Source: Hamiltosporidium magnivora (Eukaryota > Microsporidia > Dubosqiidae). From it: a stretch of DNA of 11,693 nt. The translations under genes and the position numbers were made by a program. The notes under the pieces are model-generated. The model had not been told where the DNA came from. It searched no databases and saw only the letters and a program-made list of their open reading frames with translations. This document shows, piece after piece, positions 1 to 10,690 of this stretch. Within the stretch, counting starts at the first letter, position 1. Each line of letters begins with the position of its first letter. The stretch lies in contig PITI01000489.1 of assembly GCA_004325065.1 (NCBI GenBank), forward strand, positions 1-11,693, in the 5' to 3' direction.

Positions 1-42
1 GACGTAGGTATCGCAGGGGTTACCGATGGAGTGTTGGGGTAG
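1..42 (+). other. Possible 3' end of a coding frame entering from the left
   Basis: Read from base 1 in frame, these 13 codons give DVGIAGVTDGVLG followed by TAG at 40-42. The inverted copy, read inward on the minus strand at 11402-11443, gives KVGIAGDADGVLG and the same TAG. If this is real, both repeats carry the last codons of a gene whose 3' end points into the AT-rich domain, and the following ~80 bases of shared sequence would be its 3' flank. The three differences in this stretch fall at codon positions 2, 1 and 3, so there is no third-position bias to support selection. The frame is too short to name a family. The opposite strand of the right copy offers a competing reading that starts with an ATG (see 11395-11472). 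Confidence 0.13.
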
Positions 43-124
43 CAGTTATTTATGTTAAGCCTAGAACTGCGTTAATGTCATGAAAACAAATATAACACTT
101 GCCACTATTGTAAAAAGATGTGAT
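4..124 (+). repeat. Left copy of a ~121-bp inverted repeat bounding the AT-rich domain
   Basis: This block matches the reverse complement of 11319-11440. Over 122 alignment columns I count 111 identities, 7 transitions, 3 transversions and one single-base gap. The longest exact blocks are 30 bases (60-89), 22 bases (25-46) and 16 bases (4-19). Similarity stops sharply on the inner side after GATGTGAT at 117-124. On the outer side it begins at 4, but only three bases precede it, so the true outer end may lie outside the window. The outer third is GC-rich and the inner two thirds fall towards the interior composition. It could be a transposon terminal repeat, a duplicated gene end or a centromere-type inverted repeat. 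No target-site duplication can be tested. The repeat itself is certain, but its nature is not. Confidence 0.93.
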
Positions 125-3100
125 ATTTTTAAATAAAAAAATATACTAGATCAATGTCTTTTTCTGGTATAAATATAATTTGAACCTCTTTATAAATATT
201 TTTTAACCTGTCCATGTATTAGCAAAGTAAATTTCTCTATTGGGTTGTCGGATCAATGATCCAAATATTTGTGTGTTTGCTATATATTTCGTTGAATGAA
301 ATGGTGAGAGGTCATCTTGTATATATTTTAAAATTCTACAAAACCTCAGAAAGAATCATTTAAGCCGTCTTGTATTGCCATTAACTGCATCATGTATACC
401 ACAAATTTTGGTTTTTTTAGTTAAGAACATTTATTAGGTTTTTAATCTTAGATAAATCAAGTGGTGTACCTTTTTAAAATAAAATTGAAGGTGAAGATTT
501 AAAAATTGATATAGCCTACCCAAATGTTTCCTTTTAATAGCGCATAGTTTGTAAAGACATCAATAGACTATTATTTAATCTATGGAAATTTCAAAAAAAA
601 TATTGTATAAAAAAATAAAAATATGTTTAAATCTACACCTTTTATACGTTTTAGGTATGTTAAGTACTATTGAAACGTAAGTAAATTTTTATTTTACTTG
701 AAAAATACCTATTCAGAATTTTCGGTGCTATAAAATTATCTTTCAATATATTTTCTTATATTCAATATATATAGTATACTTTGCTTTTCATATTACATTA
801 TAAAATATTCCTATTATAAAAATATTTAGCATGGTATGTCAAGCAGATATGTTTGAAAATATTGCATAAGGTAATAAAGTAATAGCTAAAAATTTAGAGA
901 TAATTAATATAGTAATCTTTTCGAACCATAAAAGCAAATTGCAGAAATTAAATACATAATTTTATAAATACAAATTTTTATCTAAGAAACCGGATTTAAA
1001 TTTGTTTTTATCATATAAGCTATTATAATTAAAGAATTAAATTAACATCACACATATTAAAGATTTAATTTCGACGGTTTTTTTTTTTTAAATGTCTGAA
1101 AATAATTCCTAGAATATTTCTGGGCATATGTTTATATAAAGTACAAGAAAACTGTAAGATATTTATAAAAACCTTAATATTTTGCAACTTATTATATACA
1201 ATATAATCTACGTTTGGCTTTCAAAAGTCTCATATGAGATATTTGAGCTATTGCCAACAACCATATCTTCTAATTCTATACATTTAAACTGAATATTATT
1301 AATTGACAAAACTTTATGATTTCTCATAAAATAATCTAATACCTAAAACGCGTTAATATATTAATGGAATACCATGCAATTTGTAGACTTTTTCTAAAAT
1401 ACTTAAAATTGCGTACAACTTATCTTAGCTCAAAGGCTTATTTCATACTAAATTAATGTATTTTAGAAATGCATTTGAAGTTGGTATTTTTTAATTCGTT
1501 TATGCCTACAGGCAAAAAGAATTGTAAACCTATGTATAGATAGAATTCTAAGCTTTCGTATAATATATTTATTTGTCAATTTTTTTTAGTGATTTTTATG
1601 GTGAAAAAAATTGCAATTTGTGGACGCAAACGGTAAATCTATTATTTTGACCTTAGTGTCTTATTTTTAAATTTTAATTAAATAGTACTAAATATTGCCT
1701 TTTCTTTTGCAACATAGAAAATTCTTCTTAATGGGTTATACGTTTTATAGATCTAATAAATTAAAACCCATTGTCGCAAAAAAATCATTATGAATACTAA
1801 AAGATTTTCATTATGTTAAAGTTTTATTATGTTTTTTAATAAAAAAGTAAAATTTATTTCAGCCACTCAAGTAAATACGAATTTAATAGCAAATCTAAAA
1901 AAAATTCTGGCGTAAAAATAAAAAAGTTATTCGTTTAATGATAAAATAAAGTAATAGAAATGTAACAAATAAATCAAATAATAAGGTGTGTAGCAAAATA
2001 AAATTTTAGAAATATAAGTCTTGTCTCATTTTTTATTTTGAGTTTCATAATAATGTATTTCCTTCGTTTTTTTATAGATCGCAATACTCCTATATGATAT
2101 TTTTTTGTCTTACAATTAAAAATTTTATATAACGTTTGTACGATTCATTTTTATTAAATATTTATTTAACATCAAAATTTTTCTGAATAGCTAACTAAAA
2201 AATTGAAAATAAAAGCGCAAAAGTTTAAAGAAAATATATCTTTAGAACATAGCCGATCATTATACTTTTATATGGAATATTTGACTCTTATCTAGATAGA
2301 ATATTCAAACATGGTCTGCAAAAAACATTAAATAATACTTGGAATGTTAAACAACTACTTAGAGGGTATATATTAGATATTTTGAAAACATATAATCAGA
2401 ATTGGTTTTGTAACCAGATGTTTTTCTTTTAAGGAAAATTTAATTAAATTTTTACTTAATATTGCATTTAAGTATGATTTTTATCATTATCATTAAACAA
2501 ATTGTATTCGTGTGAAGTAAACTGCAAACTATTGATGACTTTTTTTAAAACAGTTTAAACTCGTCTAACTATAACAATTTCGTATTCATTATAAAAAAAT
2601 TTAATTTTTGCGATTACTAAGTCATGTCAATGCAAATTCAAAAATATTTGAGCTATAAAATAGAAATTCATAACAAACTTATATTGTTTTTTTTCATACT
2701 CGTTTTCTAAGTATATTCCTTATTTGCACTTTGAATTAAATACTTTTTTATTTAAAATTTAATCTATTATATAGGTACTATTGGAAAACATACATTAACA
2801 AAATAACATATTTGAATTATAAATGTAATTACGCTTGTTTTAAAAGTATCAGAAATTATATGTCTTGGAATAGTTTCATTCTATTCCGATATTTTTTTTG
2901 AAAATCAAATATAACGTTTTATATATGATACAAATAAGGGTAAAAGCGTACTATACAGAAATACATTAGATTTTTAGTAAAATTATTCAGAATAGAGTCA
3001 ATAACATTGAATATGGGAATCTTTAAGACAACTTATCAATGAATATTGTATTTGAATTTCTTTAATTGTGTTGTTTAGGTTTAGCTTGTAACCTTTTCGT

Positions 3101-4521
3101 TCTGTGTATAGTTTTTTTACTCTTTCATAATCCTTTTGATTTTAAAAAAGATTCTCTAATCATATCTCTCTTTTTAAAATAATTATACAGACAAGGCTTT
3201 TGTGTCCAAAACTCATTTGACTATTGGGTCTTAAAATACTTCTTCTATATGAATTATGTTTAAATCGTTTTTATAAGCGAACATATTAATGTATAGATAT
3301 GGCCAATGTTGAAATATCTTGTATTTTAGAGTTTGTAAGCGATTAAGTTAAAATTTTTCAGATTTATAGAAATGTTCATACACAACCATCTCAAAAGTAA
3401 TTTGTGATTTTAGTTATGTCTGAAGTTTAGTTATTTTGGCGATTGATTATTTAAAAGATACGCACGTGAGCAGCTGCCTGATCTATTACTAAATCTCTGT
3501 ACCATCAGTAAACATATATACATTATTTTAAGCATTAACGTTTACAAACCGTAAGTCTCTATTTCTTAGAATTTTTTCTCAATATATATTTAATGTTTTT
3601 ATATTCTTTTCATAGTTTAGTCAATATAAAGCTATAAAATTTGACATCAATTCCTCAAATCTTTTCGTTTCTAGCTTAAGATATACGCTAATATTACCAG
3701 AAAAATTTGGGCGGTTCCAAAATTTCTTATTCTACACAAAAAAAGTCATCATGAAATCATGCTGTTTAAAATCCTCATGAAATCTTATAATGTATGAAAC
3801 AGGATATGTTTTTGAAAAGAATTTTGCCATGTTTCAGATAATTTCTCTTCCCGAACAAGTTAATATGAGTTTTTTGTCGTACTCAGTATTTTTTTGTTTT
3901 AAAATCAAATATACCGCGAGCATTAACTCTATACTTCCTATGGGATGAAACTTTCGAAAAAGCGTTAGCTAATTCTATCATTTTTTATAGTTATATTTAA
4001 TTTTTTTACATAAGAACGTACAGTGAATAAAATATTATTTTGTTTGGTAGCAGTAATTGATAATTTTGCTAATTGAAAAATATCGTATACTAAAAATAGA
4101 GTAATCTTTTTTATAACATGGTTCTCTTCACTTTTTGTTTTTCTAAGAAATCACTATTTTTGCGTAAAGAGATAATTTTTATTCTTGTTTTAATAACTTA
4201 TAAGCGTCGTTAGTTAGATATAATACGGTTTAGAATAAATTTATAGATAAACAAAAATTATGTATAATAGTAAGATATAATATTATTCTTGTTTTGTCAC
4301 TCAAAGTACTTTTTCAAGATTGTGATTGACTAATTAAATAGAGATATATATTATTAGAACAATGCTGCTTATGTTTTTTCGAATTTTTTTTAAATTAAAA
4401 TTCTGTAAAAACGACTAATATATATAAACTTGGGCTAGTTAATACTGATATTAATTTGTAATATTAAGTAAACTGATTACCCAAAATTTTTTACATTCTA
4501 CTGAATTATATTTAGTTGTGA
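125..4521. other. AT-rich gene-free stretch
   Basis: No coding region, RNA gene or organised repeat is supportable here. Hand-counted lines run at about 18-23% G+C, with no open frame of 60 or more codons on either strand. The sequence is not low-complexity: there are no long (TA)n tracts or minisatellites, and the longest homopolymer I noticed is a 12-base T run at 1078-1089. CpG is not depleted in 541-1560. Small items inside are a 10-bp palindrome at 2289-2298, two E-box-like hexamers at 3463-3476, and TCATGAAATC repeated directly at 3749-3758 and 3775-3784. All of these are within what chance gives in DNA of this composition. It looks like neutral, mutation-biased sequence. Confidence 0.85.
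3463..3476. promoter_or_regulatory. Adjacent CACGTG and CAGCTG hexamers
   Basis: CACGTG at 3463-3468 and CAGCTG at 3471-3476 are two palindromic E-box hexamers separated by two bases, in one of the few locally GC-rich spots (23 of 60 bases G or C in 3421-3480). Such hexamers bind basic helix-loop-helix factors. CACGTG is also the core of the budding-yeast centromere element I, but no matching element III follows. There is no gene nearby for them to regulate, so a function is speculative and chance is a fair explanation. Confidence 0.12.
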
Positions 4522-5529
4522 ATTATTATCTTGTTTTTACAAATAGAAAATATATTCATTTGTAAGCCGAAATTTGTAAAATTAAGTGTATTTATAGCTG
4601 CATGGCCTTTCAATCTATCTTTTAGACATGATTATACTAATGGAACCCACTCTATCGTAAATTTTAAAAAAATGTATTGCTAAAACCTTCTGGTTCTATA
4701 AATATAGTAAAGTTTAACTTTTTACATATGCAGCAAAAACAAGCTCAATATTATATTCTTTTTGGATGTTTTCTAATCCTTTTGGTCATTTTAAAACAAT
4801 GGTTTCAAAATTCTAAGATTTGTAAAAGAGATAATATTTTATCAATAAAAAAAGTGCAAAGAACCGCCTTATTATGTAAAAGTCTTACGATACTATAGAA
4901 AATTCTACTCAGAAGCCAAAATTCGGGTTTATAGAAAATCTTTCATAAAATTACCGGTAGGAAAGTTAAAATATATTTGTTGTCCTTTATTTCTCAATGA
5001 GCTGGTTTTATTTTCTTCTAAGATATATTTTAATTTAGCCAAAATTACATTCAAAAGTTTATATTATTTGTCCAGCCTGGCCCAGTTTTAACGATAACTT
5101 ATATATATTTAGAAACTTTTTAAGTATATAAAGAGAAATATTGATTTCGGGCTTTAGACATAAATGTGTCTGGATTATATATTCTTTATAAAATATATAG
5201 GCGGAGAAAAAATATTTATATAAAAACTATCTGTTTGGTTATTAGTTTCTAGAAATATGTATGAAAATTAATTTCGCCATTTTAGTGCGATATAAACCAC
5301 GTTTGTTCTATAGACCAGTCTAATGTAATCCGAGTTACAACAGATTAAAAGAAGCATTTGGAAATTTGCAGTTGTTAATCCTAAAACTCAAGAGGTAAAA
5401 GAAGAATGGAACAAGTATCTAAGTAATACCATATAAGTTTAATTTCAAAAAGAATTGCAGACTATGGTAAAAACATCATGTGAACTCTTTTACTTTAAAA
5501 GTCATTTTATTAACAACAATATCTAATTC
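4522..5529 (+). other. Region without in-frame TGA; a weakly protein-like patch inside
   Basis: With standard stops there is no gene here. One plus frame has no TGA for 336 codons (TGA at 4519 and at 5530) although it holds many TAA and TAG codons, so it would be open only in a code that reads TAA and TAG as an amino acid, as in many ciliates. Within it, 5332-5433 is a purine-rich 34-codon run (including KFAVVNPKTQEVKEEW) that ends at TAA 5434-5436. In a neighbouring frame, 4677-4898 is open for 73 codons from a TTG, with a hydrophobic YYILFGCFLILLVIL segment. T-rich DNA yields such segments by chance. I estimate about one TGA-free run of this length is expected by chance in a window of this composition, so I do not call a gene. 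Confidence 0.12.
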
Positions 5530-8500
5530 TGAGTATAATGTAGCTGCCGAAAAAAAGAATATATTTTCGTACTATAACCTTGTTTTAATATAAAAACTTG
5601 TCAAATAAATTGCTATATCGTTTATATTAGCTCTACCTGTACTATCGATATCAAAAAAAAAGACATTTTTGTAAGTTTAGTTACGTTATATCATTCACTC
5701 TATTTATGCCTTAAATAATTAATAATGTTAGAAATTGAATTAAAAGATGGAATTATTTTTTTTAAAAAAAATAGATTAAACAATATTCTTATCCATCTTC
5801 TGTTTATTATAAATTAGTTGTATAAATAAACTCGGACTTAAATTTAAGTGCAACGCGCAATCATATCACATCAGCGATATTGATTTTGGTAGATATGTAT
5901 TATTATATTATCTCATTTAAGTTTTTGATATTTCTTGAAAGATTTCTGCTATAAATTGTTTTGTTTATAGTATAATGAACTTTGAGCATAAATTTTTAAT
6001 TAACTACGTATGTAAAGATAAGTTTGAGTTTTCGTTATATATTTCTGTGAAAAATAATTAAAAAAACATTAAATATAAGAAAAAAGTTAATTTGAGAATA
6101 TTTACAATATTTGAAATTTGCAATTGTTTTTTAAGATTTAAAATCAGTCGTTTGATATGCATGAAAAAAAATTTTCTCTTTATAAATATTTTCAATATTT
6201 AAAAAGTTTAAAGTACAAAATTTTTTCTTCGTTAACATAATTGGGTATTTTTCCGTAAAAAGACACAATACTACCAGGAAATGTATCAAAATAAATACAT
6301 TTGCCTTAGTTATTGATCCTGAAGACTTTTTAGAAAATTCCAAACAATAAATTATTTCTAAATAAAAAAATTTAAATTTAAAAACTATAAAGTCTTTTCA
6401 TAAAAATATTTTAGAACAAAATTTTTTCAATGTCATCATAAATCCCAAATGAGTTATCCGAATTCATTTTTAATAATCTGATTTCTTGTGCTGAAAATTG
6501 TTCTGATACGACCTTTACCTCAAAAATTAGATTAGCGGCTAATTTCCTTACAAATATTTACGCTAGGAAATCATAAATAAAGTTATCGAGATATAAATGA
6601 CACGTATGTTTATACATTAGAGGAAATACAATCTGTTTTAAGAAATTTTTAATATAGTTTTTTTTTGAAAGATTATATTATTTTTTATACCAAATCTAAA
6701 ACAGGTTGATTGACGGTATACTGGTTTGATCAAAGACATTTTTTTGTTTTATAGTTCTTGGATTCATAACATCAAAGGTTTAGTATCAGTTTAAACGTAA
6801 AAAAAAGTGATATATTGATCAAAAATTGTTATTATAAAGGTTATAAACCAGCATAAACTTAACATTTATAATGCAATAGATATATGCTTTACATAATAGT
6901 TTTTTACTGTTTTAACCGAAAGTTTTGCGGTATATCAATGTATTAAAAACTAAAAACATTTAAAATGAGTTTTTGTTCTTAATATAATCTCTTATGCAAA
7001 TCAAAGATTGAGAATTTTAAAGAAACATGCTAAAAAATGTTATCTAAATTCAAAGGACAAGAATAATCTCAAATTGAAAAAAATTATTAAAATTTAAATT
7101 TTCAAATAGTTCCTGTCATAGAAATACCAGATGATACACTTCGATATATAAAAAATTATGTTAAAATAATTAGAACGAAGTATGATCTCGGATAAAACTT
7201 GTTATTCTGTTCGATTATATGAAAAATCATTAGTCAAATATTTAATATAATCTTCTTTTGTAAAAATATTTAATAGCCATTATATTTCCAGACTTTTACA
7301 TTGATTTTCACGTTCAGAAAAATTACAAATTGTTTTTTTCTTTTACTATTATACATAGCTACCCGATTTATAAAGTTAATTTATTGGTAAAAAATTTAAA
7401 CTAGCAATCACATGTATCTATAATGCTATGCGTTAATTATTTATTATATTTTAATTTACTATATAGAAATGCATTCTCTATAGACTATGTGTAATATTTT
7501 ATATTCTTAGAAAGACTATAATTCATTTTGAATATAAGCTTCTTTAATAATTTTTTTTTCGCAAACTTTCATATATTAATTTATAGTGTTGTTATGCCGG
7601 TTAAATTTGTGATTCTTGCATTAAAATATCTTCTATTCCCTAAAAATTATCAAAAAAAATCAAAAATTACATGTATGGCTATATTTCTTTAAATGTATTT
7701 CTTCCTGGTGTAAAAATATAAACAAAGAGCATGCATATTTTGTTATATTTCTTAACAATATTACTTTTCTATAAATGTGGAAAATCGTCGAATCTATTAT
7801 TTTTTTCAACACATAAGAACTAATTAATACTTATTTATAAATTATAATCAAAATTAATTAATATATTTTCAACAATTGGATAAGTATTTGTATTAATGGA
7901 TATGATGTGTACTTAAAACAGTTACTAATAAAATCATAAAATAAATCGCAGTCTTTCGAATATTTGAAACCGCAGACGTAAAATTACAAAATGTTTGGAT
8001 ATAAAAAAACATAATACGTTTTAACTCTACATGGAAAAACAACATTCTAGTCTTACGGCTGAAATATTTAGAAATAAATGTATTTACAATCATCACACTT
8101 ACGATTTTTAGGTTTTGATTGAGATTGCTAAAGAGACTTATCAATCTATTTAGTTCTAAAATCGTGTTCTTCCAATGATCAAAAAAGTATTGAGGGAATG
8201 CTTTTCGCGATCAGAACTTTGTAAAAGTGTCTTATCGGTGTTTATCAAGCAAGTAATAACCATTCAAAATCTAAATGACATTATGTATTTTTATCTAGCG
8301 CATTTCTTTAGTAAGTTTTAGAATGCTAAAATATAGTTGAAGATATTATTTCTGTTTTTTAAACAATCGCTATTTAAGTGTGTAACGAAGATAATAAGAG
8401 CTTCACTAAACAATCCAAATATGAGAAAAAATAATGGTTGTATCTTTTTTTTATAAAGCCTGTTTCTATAGCGTATAATATGAATTTCTTATGTTTCGCA

Positions 8501-10205
8501 ATCATTATTTTAAAAGGACAAAAATATTGTAAAGTCTTTCTAGAATAAACGCAGTAAAGCTTCAGAAGAGTATATTAATTTATTTTTATTTGCTAAAATA
8601 TTTATATAATTTATTAACCTAGTATGCGAAATTAAGGTATTAAACAAAAAAAATTGGTGGCGTGCGTTCTGAGAACGAAAGATTTTATTTTTCATGTGTA
8701 ATTTAAATATATAATACAGGAAATTTTATGTTCTCGATATAAATAACAGATTGAAAATGATTCTTTGCATCACGAAAGTCTTCATTATAAAATATTTGCA
8801 ACATTCCTCAAATAGCATATGCATGAATATACTGTATACAGAAATAATCGAAGTAACGATATTAGTTGTAAAACAATATTTGTAACAATTAACTACCTAA
8901 AATATCATATTATCTATTGTCGAAGCATTTATGTTAATTCACGTAACCGTTATTATGGGTATTATCTCACATATTGATTTTCGAATCAAAGTGATATATT
9001 TTTTGCAAAAATTATTAAATTATCACGTTTCTTAGTTTTAAAGCAACATAAAATGAAAATTTAACATTTTCTAAAATCTAAAAAACTCTAAAAAAGAATA
9101 TTCTAAAGAGGAAAAAGTTTAAATTAGAATAGAGAAGAACGAAAAAACTTACTATTATTAGTGTTAAAATTTACACTAAATTTATTATTGCCTCTTAAAT
9201 GATTTGTCACTAGAAAAATCTAAGTTTTAATTTATATGAACCTTACACTAGATTTGCTTTTAGGATATTAACCTATGCCATAAGAAATAAAACAATTAGA
9301 ATCATATTTGATTCTTAACATATAAGAGCATTAAAAAAATTTAAGATCTAAAATGGATTTTAAAAGCGCTTCGGAATTTATTTAATAAAAAAAATTAAAA
9401 ATTTCGCGCAAGTTTAATTCTAAAAGAAATTTAAATAGAATTCTGCCTATAATATTGCACAAATATTAGTCTATTTATTATGCAAATTTAACTGAGACTC
9501 GTTATAAGTTAAGTAAAAAATAGTTTGAAATTATATTTTTTTTGTTTTCAGAGATTTAGAACGATTCTGTGTCAGTATCTCATAAAATAATTTTAATGTA
9601 AATACTTTTAAAAATTGATATATGCCTAATGAAGTCTAAATAACTGAATTTCAAGCAGCTGTATATACAAGCAATGATTTTTTATACTGCGAAATTAATT
9701 TCAATATAATATATGTCTGAATTTAAAAACAAGAGATAATTCTTTATTGGAATATATAAGCTTCGAACTATACTCATAAGATAATTCCTTTTTTTAGAAA
9801 AATAATATTTCAAATATACTGTAATTTTGATTAAGACGTGATGCTAAGTTAAAACAGCTCTATAACTTTGACTTTTCGAATTACGTACTACAACCAAATT
9901 GCGCATTAAACCCTGGTAATTAGATTCTGAGGGGTGAATTCAGTACCTATGAATAATAACCTCTTTTCTAATATAAGTTTCTTATATAATACACAGGGTG
10001 TAATAAGCGTATCTCACTTCGAGTTTTCTGTTTTTTAAACGGAAACGAACTATATGAGTACCCTCTTTGGTTTATGATTTGTGTATCTTTTTACGAAACT
10101 TTGATTATTTTCGTAGATGCTAGATTTAAGAATTTTTATATAATTACAAATATAACCAAAAATTATGAACGTATGCTATAAATTTTTTTCTTATGGTTTC
10201 GCATT
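5530..10205. other. AT-rich gene-free stretch
   Basis: This is the same kind of sequence as the left part of the interior, with no gene I can support. The two longest minus-strand frames (6131-6343, 70 codons; 7893-8144, 83 codons) begin with TTG, carry no recognisable motif and are rich in F, I, K, N and Y, as T- and A-rich noise would be. One 13-base dyad, CGTTCTGAGAACG, sits at 8665-8677. G+C rises modestly in 9901-10080 (23, 18 and 19 G or C in successive 60-base lines), perhaps as a shoulder of the island that follows, but no reading frame stands out there. Confidence 0.82.
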
Positions 10206-10529
10206 ATGAACTCTTCTTTAACACTATTAGGTTATTATCACGAACGCTAGATTCGAAAACCATCTTCATCGGCCCTTAAGCCCTATACGAGCCTTGATCG
10301 CCTTGAATAATACCGCCTGCTGATATTTTTCTTGTGTGGTTGTTTACCCTTTTCGGGTTTCAAAACAAGGAGGTTTTAAGAGGTTGATTTATAATTCTAC
10401 GCTCTACCTTAACATAGAGGACCAATACCTTTTGTTCACTTTTTTTAAACAGCAAAGGATACACCAAGCCAAATCTGCTTCGGATGATAGGGAAATAAAG
10501 AAAAGTATGGCAATGTATTAGTATTAGCT
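10206..10529 (-). pseudogene. Possible broken coding frame with two internal stops
   Basis: On the minus strand one frame runs from just after a TAG at 10530-10528 down to a TAA at 10206-10204. It has 55 sense codons, a TGA (10362-10360), 27 codons, a TAA (10278-10276) and 23 codons. About six or seven internal stops would be expected in 105 codons at this base composition, so two is low. The pieces look protein-like: KKSEQKVLVLYVKVERRI before the first stop, ISAGGIIQGDQGSYRA before the second, and MKMVFESSVRDNNLIVLKK after it. I do not recognise a family. The second segment sits on the 52% G+C core. A competing minus frame over that core reads QEKYQQAVLFKAIKARIGLK up to a TGA at 10268, so the true phase is uncertain. 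Confidence 0.22.
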
Positions 10530-10687
10530 AGTTTTATATATAGAAAAGCCAATTTGGGTTCCGCCTCAAAGCTTTCATAGTTTTTTTTCATGTAAATATT
10601 TTCTAGAGGAAAAATACTGCATTTTAATCTCATATACGTAGCCTTAGTTTGGAAATATATATTCGCAAAGCTATTGCAGTTTAACAT
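10445..10687 (-). CDS. Hypothetical 80-residue protein, possibly the start of a decayed gene
   Basis: This is the only one of the longer frames in the window that begins with ATG (10687-10685); an in-frame TAA lies just upstream, and it ends at TAA 10447-10445. It lies wholly in the GC-elevated island. The predicted product is lysine- and aromatic-rich with a mixed composition (for example YESFEAEPKLAFLYIKLANT). It has no signal peptide or clear membrane helix and belongs to no family I recognise. Its 3' part overlaps, in another phase, the longer interrupted minus-strand frame that runs to 10206, so a frameshift could connect the two. It may be a genuine small gene, the first part of a broken gene, or a chance frame helped by lower stop density. 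Confidence 0.2.
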   Translation of the reverse strand: MLNCNSFANIYFQTKATYMRLKCSIFPLENIYMKKNYESFEAEPKLAFLYIKLANTNTLPYFSLFPYHPKQIWLGVSFAV

Positions 10688-10690
10688 CAG

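Larger units (their letters stand above)
10206..10690. other. GC-elevated island inside the AT-rich domain
   Basis: Successive 60-base lines from 10261 contain 31, 21, 21, 22, 16, 19 and 18 G or C, against about 11-14 in typical interior lines. The peak at 10261-10320 (52%) is far outside the scatter of the surroundings and falls as abruptly as it rises. Several frames stay open here, partly because stop codons are rarer at higher G+C. The most coherent readings are on the minus strand and are listed separately. A small dyad, ACCC-TTTTC-GGGT, lies at 10346-10358. The island could be a decayed gene, an inserted fragment of a normal-composition sequence, or a young insertion not yet shifted in base composition. 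Confidence 0.75.

Noticed and set aside
180..200. A tRNA B-box-like word on the minus strand (AGGTTCAAATTAT)
   Set aside because: It departs from the B-box consensus at its 3' end and no A box or cloverleaf-forming arms were found around it.
2275..2306. Dyad around TATCTAGATA with GAATATT and AATATTC arms
   Set aside because: Palindromes of this size made mainly of A and T are expected repeatedly in 11 kb at this composition, and the outer arms are asymmetrically spaced.
4677..4898. 73-codon plus frame with a hydrophobic segment
   Set aside because: It starts with TTG, has no family signature, and its hydrophobic run is what T-rich codons give by chance; its base composition matches the surrounding non-coding DNA.
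6131..6343. 70-codon minus frame
   Set aside because: It starts with TTG, has low-complexity AT-driven residue use, no motif and no compositional change at its borders.
7893..8144. 83-codon minus frame, the longest in the window
   Set aside because: It also starts with TTG; the first internal ATG leaves about 66 codons. There is no motif, and the length is near the upper end of what random sequence of this composition gives.
8665..8677. 13-base dyad CGTTCTGAGAACG
   Set aside because: It resembles a dimeric binding site, but there is no gene nearby, no second copy was noticed, and about a dozen six-base-arm dyads are expected by chance.
10336..10521. 61-codon plus frame in the GC island
   Set aside because: It starts with GTG right after a TGA and overlaps the minus-strand frames in the same island; it is most simply a shadow of reduced stop density there.
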